Position numbers and translations under genes: made by a program. DNA of 64,000 bases from Climacium dendroides (lineage: Eukaryota > Streptophyta > Bryopsida > Hypnales > Climaciaceae): assembly GCA_950106755.1 (NCBI GenBank), contig CATNNA010000004.1, positions 434,001-498,000 of the forward strand, read 5' to 3'. This document shows, in pieces, positions 61,878 to 64,000 of the stretch (positions are counted from its first letter, which is position 1; each line of letters opens with the position of its first letter). The notes below the pieces were generated by a model. That model was not told the origin of the DNA. It searched no databases and saw only the letters and a program-made list of their open reading frames with translations.

Positions 61878-64000
61878 TGTTACGTTTTTGGACATGCTTG
61901 CACGTCAAAACCGATATAAGTTATTCGTTTGGATTCTATTAAATACAACATGATTTTTAGATTATTTGTTTTGAAATCCATTTCAAATGAAGAAGATAGT
62001 TTAGGACAGGAATAGGGTTGTCTTAAAATTAAGTTTTTCCATGAATCCTAATTATTTTGAACAATTGCAACTTGTGTGTTACGTTTTTGGACATGCTTGG
62101 ACGTCAAAACCGATATAAGTTATTCGTTTGGATTCTATTAAATACAACATGATTTTTAGATTATTTGTTTTGAAATCCATTTCAAATGAAGAAGATAGTG
62201 TAGGACAGCAATAGGGTTGTCTTAAAATTAAGTTTTTCCATGAATCCTAATTATTTTGAACAATTGCAACTTGTGTGTTACGTTTTTGGACATGCTTGCA
62301 CGTCAAACCGATATAATTTATTGGTTTGGGTTTTATTAAATACAGCATGCTGTTTAGAGTATTTGTTTTGAAATCCATTTCAAATGAAGAAGATAGTGTA
62401 GGAAAGCAATAGGGTTGTCTTAAAATTAAGTTTTTCCATGAATCCTAATTATTTTGAACAATTGCAACTTGTGTGTTACGTTTTTGGACATGCTTGCACG
62501 TCAAACCGATATAATTTATTGGTTTGGGTTTTATTAAATACAGCATGCTGTTTAGAGTATTTGTTTTGAAATCCATTTCAAATGAAGAAGATAGTGTAGG
62601 AAAGCAATAGGGTTGTCTTAAAATTAAGTTTTTGCATGAATCCTAATTATTTTGAACAATTGCAACTTGTGTGTTACGTTTTTGGACATGCTTGCACGTC
62701 AAAACCGATATAAGTTATTCGTTTGGATTCTATTAAATACAACATGATTTTTAGATTATTTGTTTTGAAATCCATTTCAAATGAAGAAGATAGTGTAGGA
62801 AAGCAATAGGGTTGTCTTAAAATTAAGTTTTTCCATGAATCCTAATTATTTTGAACAATTGCAACTTGTGTGTTACGTTTTTGGACATGCTTGCACGTCA
62901 AACCGATATAATTTATTGGTTTGGGTTTTATAAAATACAGCATGCTTTTTCGAGTATTTGTTTTGAAATCCATTTCAAATGAAGAAGATAGTGTAGGAAA
63001 GCCATAGGGTTGTCTTAAAATTCAGTTTTTCCATGAATCCTAATTATTTTGAACAATTGCAACTTGTGTGTTACGTTTTTGGACATGCTTGCACGTCAAA
63101 CCGATATAATTTATTGGTTTGGGTTTTATTAAATACAGCATGCTTTTTAGAGTATTTGTTTTGAAATCCATTTCAAATGAAGAAGAGAGTGGAGGAAAGC
63201 AATAGGGTTGTCTTAAAATTAAGTTTTTCCATGAATCCTAATTATTTTGAACAATTGCAACTTGTGTGTTACGTTTTTGGACATGCTTGCACGTCAAAAC
63301 CGATATAAGTTATTCGTTTGGATTCTATTAAATACAACATGATTTTTAGATTATTTGTTTTGAAATCCATTTCAAATGAAGAAGATAGTGTAGGAAAGCC
63401 ATAGGGTTGTCTTAAAATTAAGTTTGTCCATGAATCCTAATTATTTTGAACAATTGCAACTTGTGTGTTACCTTTTTGGAGATGCTTGCACGTCAAAACC
63501 GATATAAGTTATTCGTTTGGATTCTATTAAATACAACATGATTTTTAGATTATTTGTTTTGAAATCCATTTCAAATGAAGAAGATAGTATAGGAAAGCCA
63601 TAGGGTTGTCTTAAAATTAAGTTTTTCCATGAATCCTAATTATTTTGAACAATTGCAACTTGTGTGTTACGTTTTTGGACATGCTTGCACGTCAAACCGA
63701 TATAATATATTGGTTTGGGTTTTATTAAATACAGCATGCTTTTTAGAGTATTTGTTTTGAAATCCATTTCAAATGAAGAAGATAGTGTAGGAAAGCCATA
63801 GGGTTGTCTTAAAATTAAGTTTTTCCATGAATCCTAATTATTTTGAACAATTGCAACTTGTGTGTTACGTTTTTGGACATGCTTGCACGTCAAACCGATA
63901 TAATATATTGGTTTGGGTTTTATTAAATACAGCATGCTTTTTAGAGTATTTGTTTTGAAATCCATTTCAAATGAAGAAGATAGTGTAGGAAAGCCATAGG
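61878..64000 (+). repeat. Less regular right-edge block with private variants (10 monomers plus a partial)
   Basis: Monomer starts are 61878, 62077, 62276, 62474, 62672, 62871, 63069, 63267, 63466, 63665 and 63863 (cut by the window). Private changes cluster here: TTTTTGCATGAATCC (about 62630), TTTTATAAAATAC (about 62928), GAAGAGAGTGGAGG (about 63181), AAGTTTGTCCATG (about 63421) and TATAATATATTGG in two successive monomers. No HOR period is visible in this short stretch. Confidence 0.83.

Larger units (their letters stand above)
1..64000 (+). repeat. Satellite DNA array, ~198-bp monomer, head to tail across the whole window
   Basis: The motif TGTTACGTTTTTGGACA, or a one-base variant of it, recurs every 198 or 199 bp from base 1 to the monomer starting at 63863. 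The early starts are 1, 200, 399, 598, 797, 995 and 1193. Summing the regional counts gives about 322 complete monomers. All are in the same orientation and nothing interrupts them. Counting bases in the two consensus monomers gives 58/199 and 60/198 G+C, about 30%. Every frame is closed within about one monomer. The period is close to a nucleosome repeat length, and monomers are organised into higher-order repeats, as in centromeric satellites of many eukaryotes. That role is inferred from family behaviour, not shown here. I do not recognise the satellite family or species. Confidence 0.99.

Noticed and set aside
1..64000. CRISPR array
   Set aside because: Repeats are about 198 bp and contiguous, with no unique spacers, no short 23-47 bp direct repeats and no cas genes.
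1..64000. CENP-B box
   Set aside because: I looked for the NTTCGNNNNANNCGGGN pattern on both strands. TTCG occurs in class A (TTATTCGTTTGG) but CGGG does not follow at the required spacing, and no monomer shows the full motif.
1..64000. Bacterial or phage sequence
   Set aside because: No open reading frames, ribosome binding sites or operon structure. A 64-kb array of 198-bp monomers with higher-order repeats is typical of eukaryotic heterochromatin.

Overview
The whole 64-kb window is one uninterrupted tandem satellite DNA array. It contains no gene that I can support. A monomer of about 198 bp (about 30% G+C) repeats head to tail in a single orientation from base 1 to base 64000. By walking the monomer starts I count about 322 complete copies plus a partial one at the right edge. 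I see no inversion, transposon, unique spacer, RNA gene or credible coding sequence on either strand. A megabase-style satellite of nucleosomal length with higher-order repeats (HORs) points to eukaryotic heterochromatin, most likely centromeric or pericentromeric. I do not recognise the monomer, so I name neither a species nor a published satellite family. A plant is a weak guess only.

Two monomer classes alternate. Class A (199 bp) carries HindIII and AatII palindromes. Class B (198 bp) carries a GCATGC palindrome and a 9-bp-arm stem-loop. They differ by nine substitutions and one indel, all inside a 68-bp segment (unit positions 18-85). The other roughly 131 bp shows no class-specific difference. 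Many monomers are A/B mosaics with the switch inside that 68-bp segment, as expected from unequal crossover or gene conversion.

Layout by monomer start: 1-1192 irregular mix; 1193-5362 a 5-mer HOR (992/993/993 bp, then a 1192-bp copy with one extra monomer); 5363-15287 alternating X and Y blocks of 9-11 monomers; 15288-28386 nested large duplications (offsets 2184, 3970, 4365, 6154 and 10519 bp); 28387-31352 almost pure B with 196-bp monomers; 31353-34526 mixed; 34527-37296 a 7-mer (1385 bp) duplicated in tandem; 37297-40861 mostly pure B, including exactly 15 x 198 bp; 40862-50373 three copies of a long HOR (3766, 2972, 2774 bp); 50374-53349 modules of 5, 4 and 6 monomers; 53350-58309 a 12-mer HOR (2381 bp); 58310-61877 an 8/9-mer HOR; 61878-64000 less regular monomers with more private mutations.

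No genes act together here. What the window records is how the array evolved: local HOR amplification, whole-monomer insertions and deletions between HOR copies, and regional spread of derived variants. Any function would be structural (nucleosome phasing, kinetochore or heterochromatin assembly, non-B DNA) and is inference.
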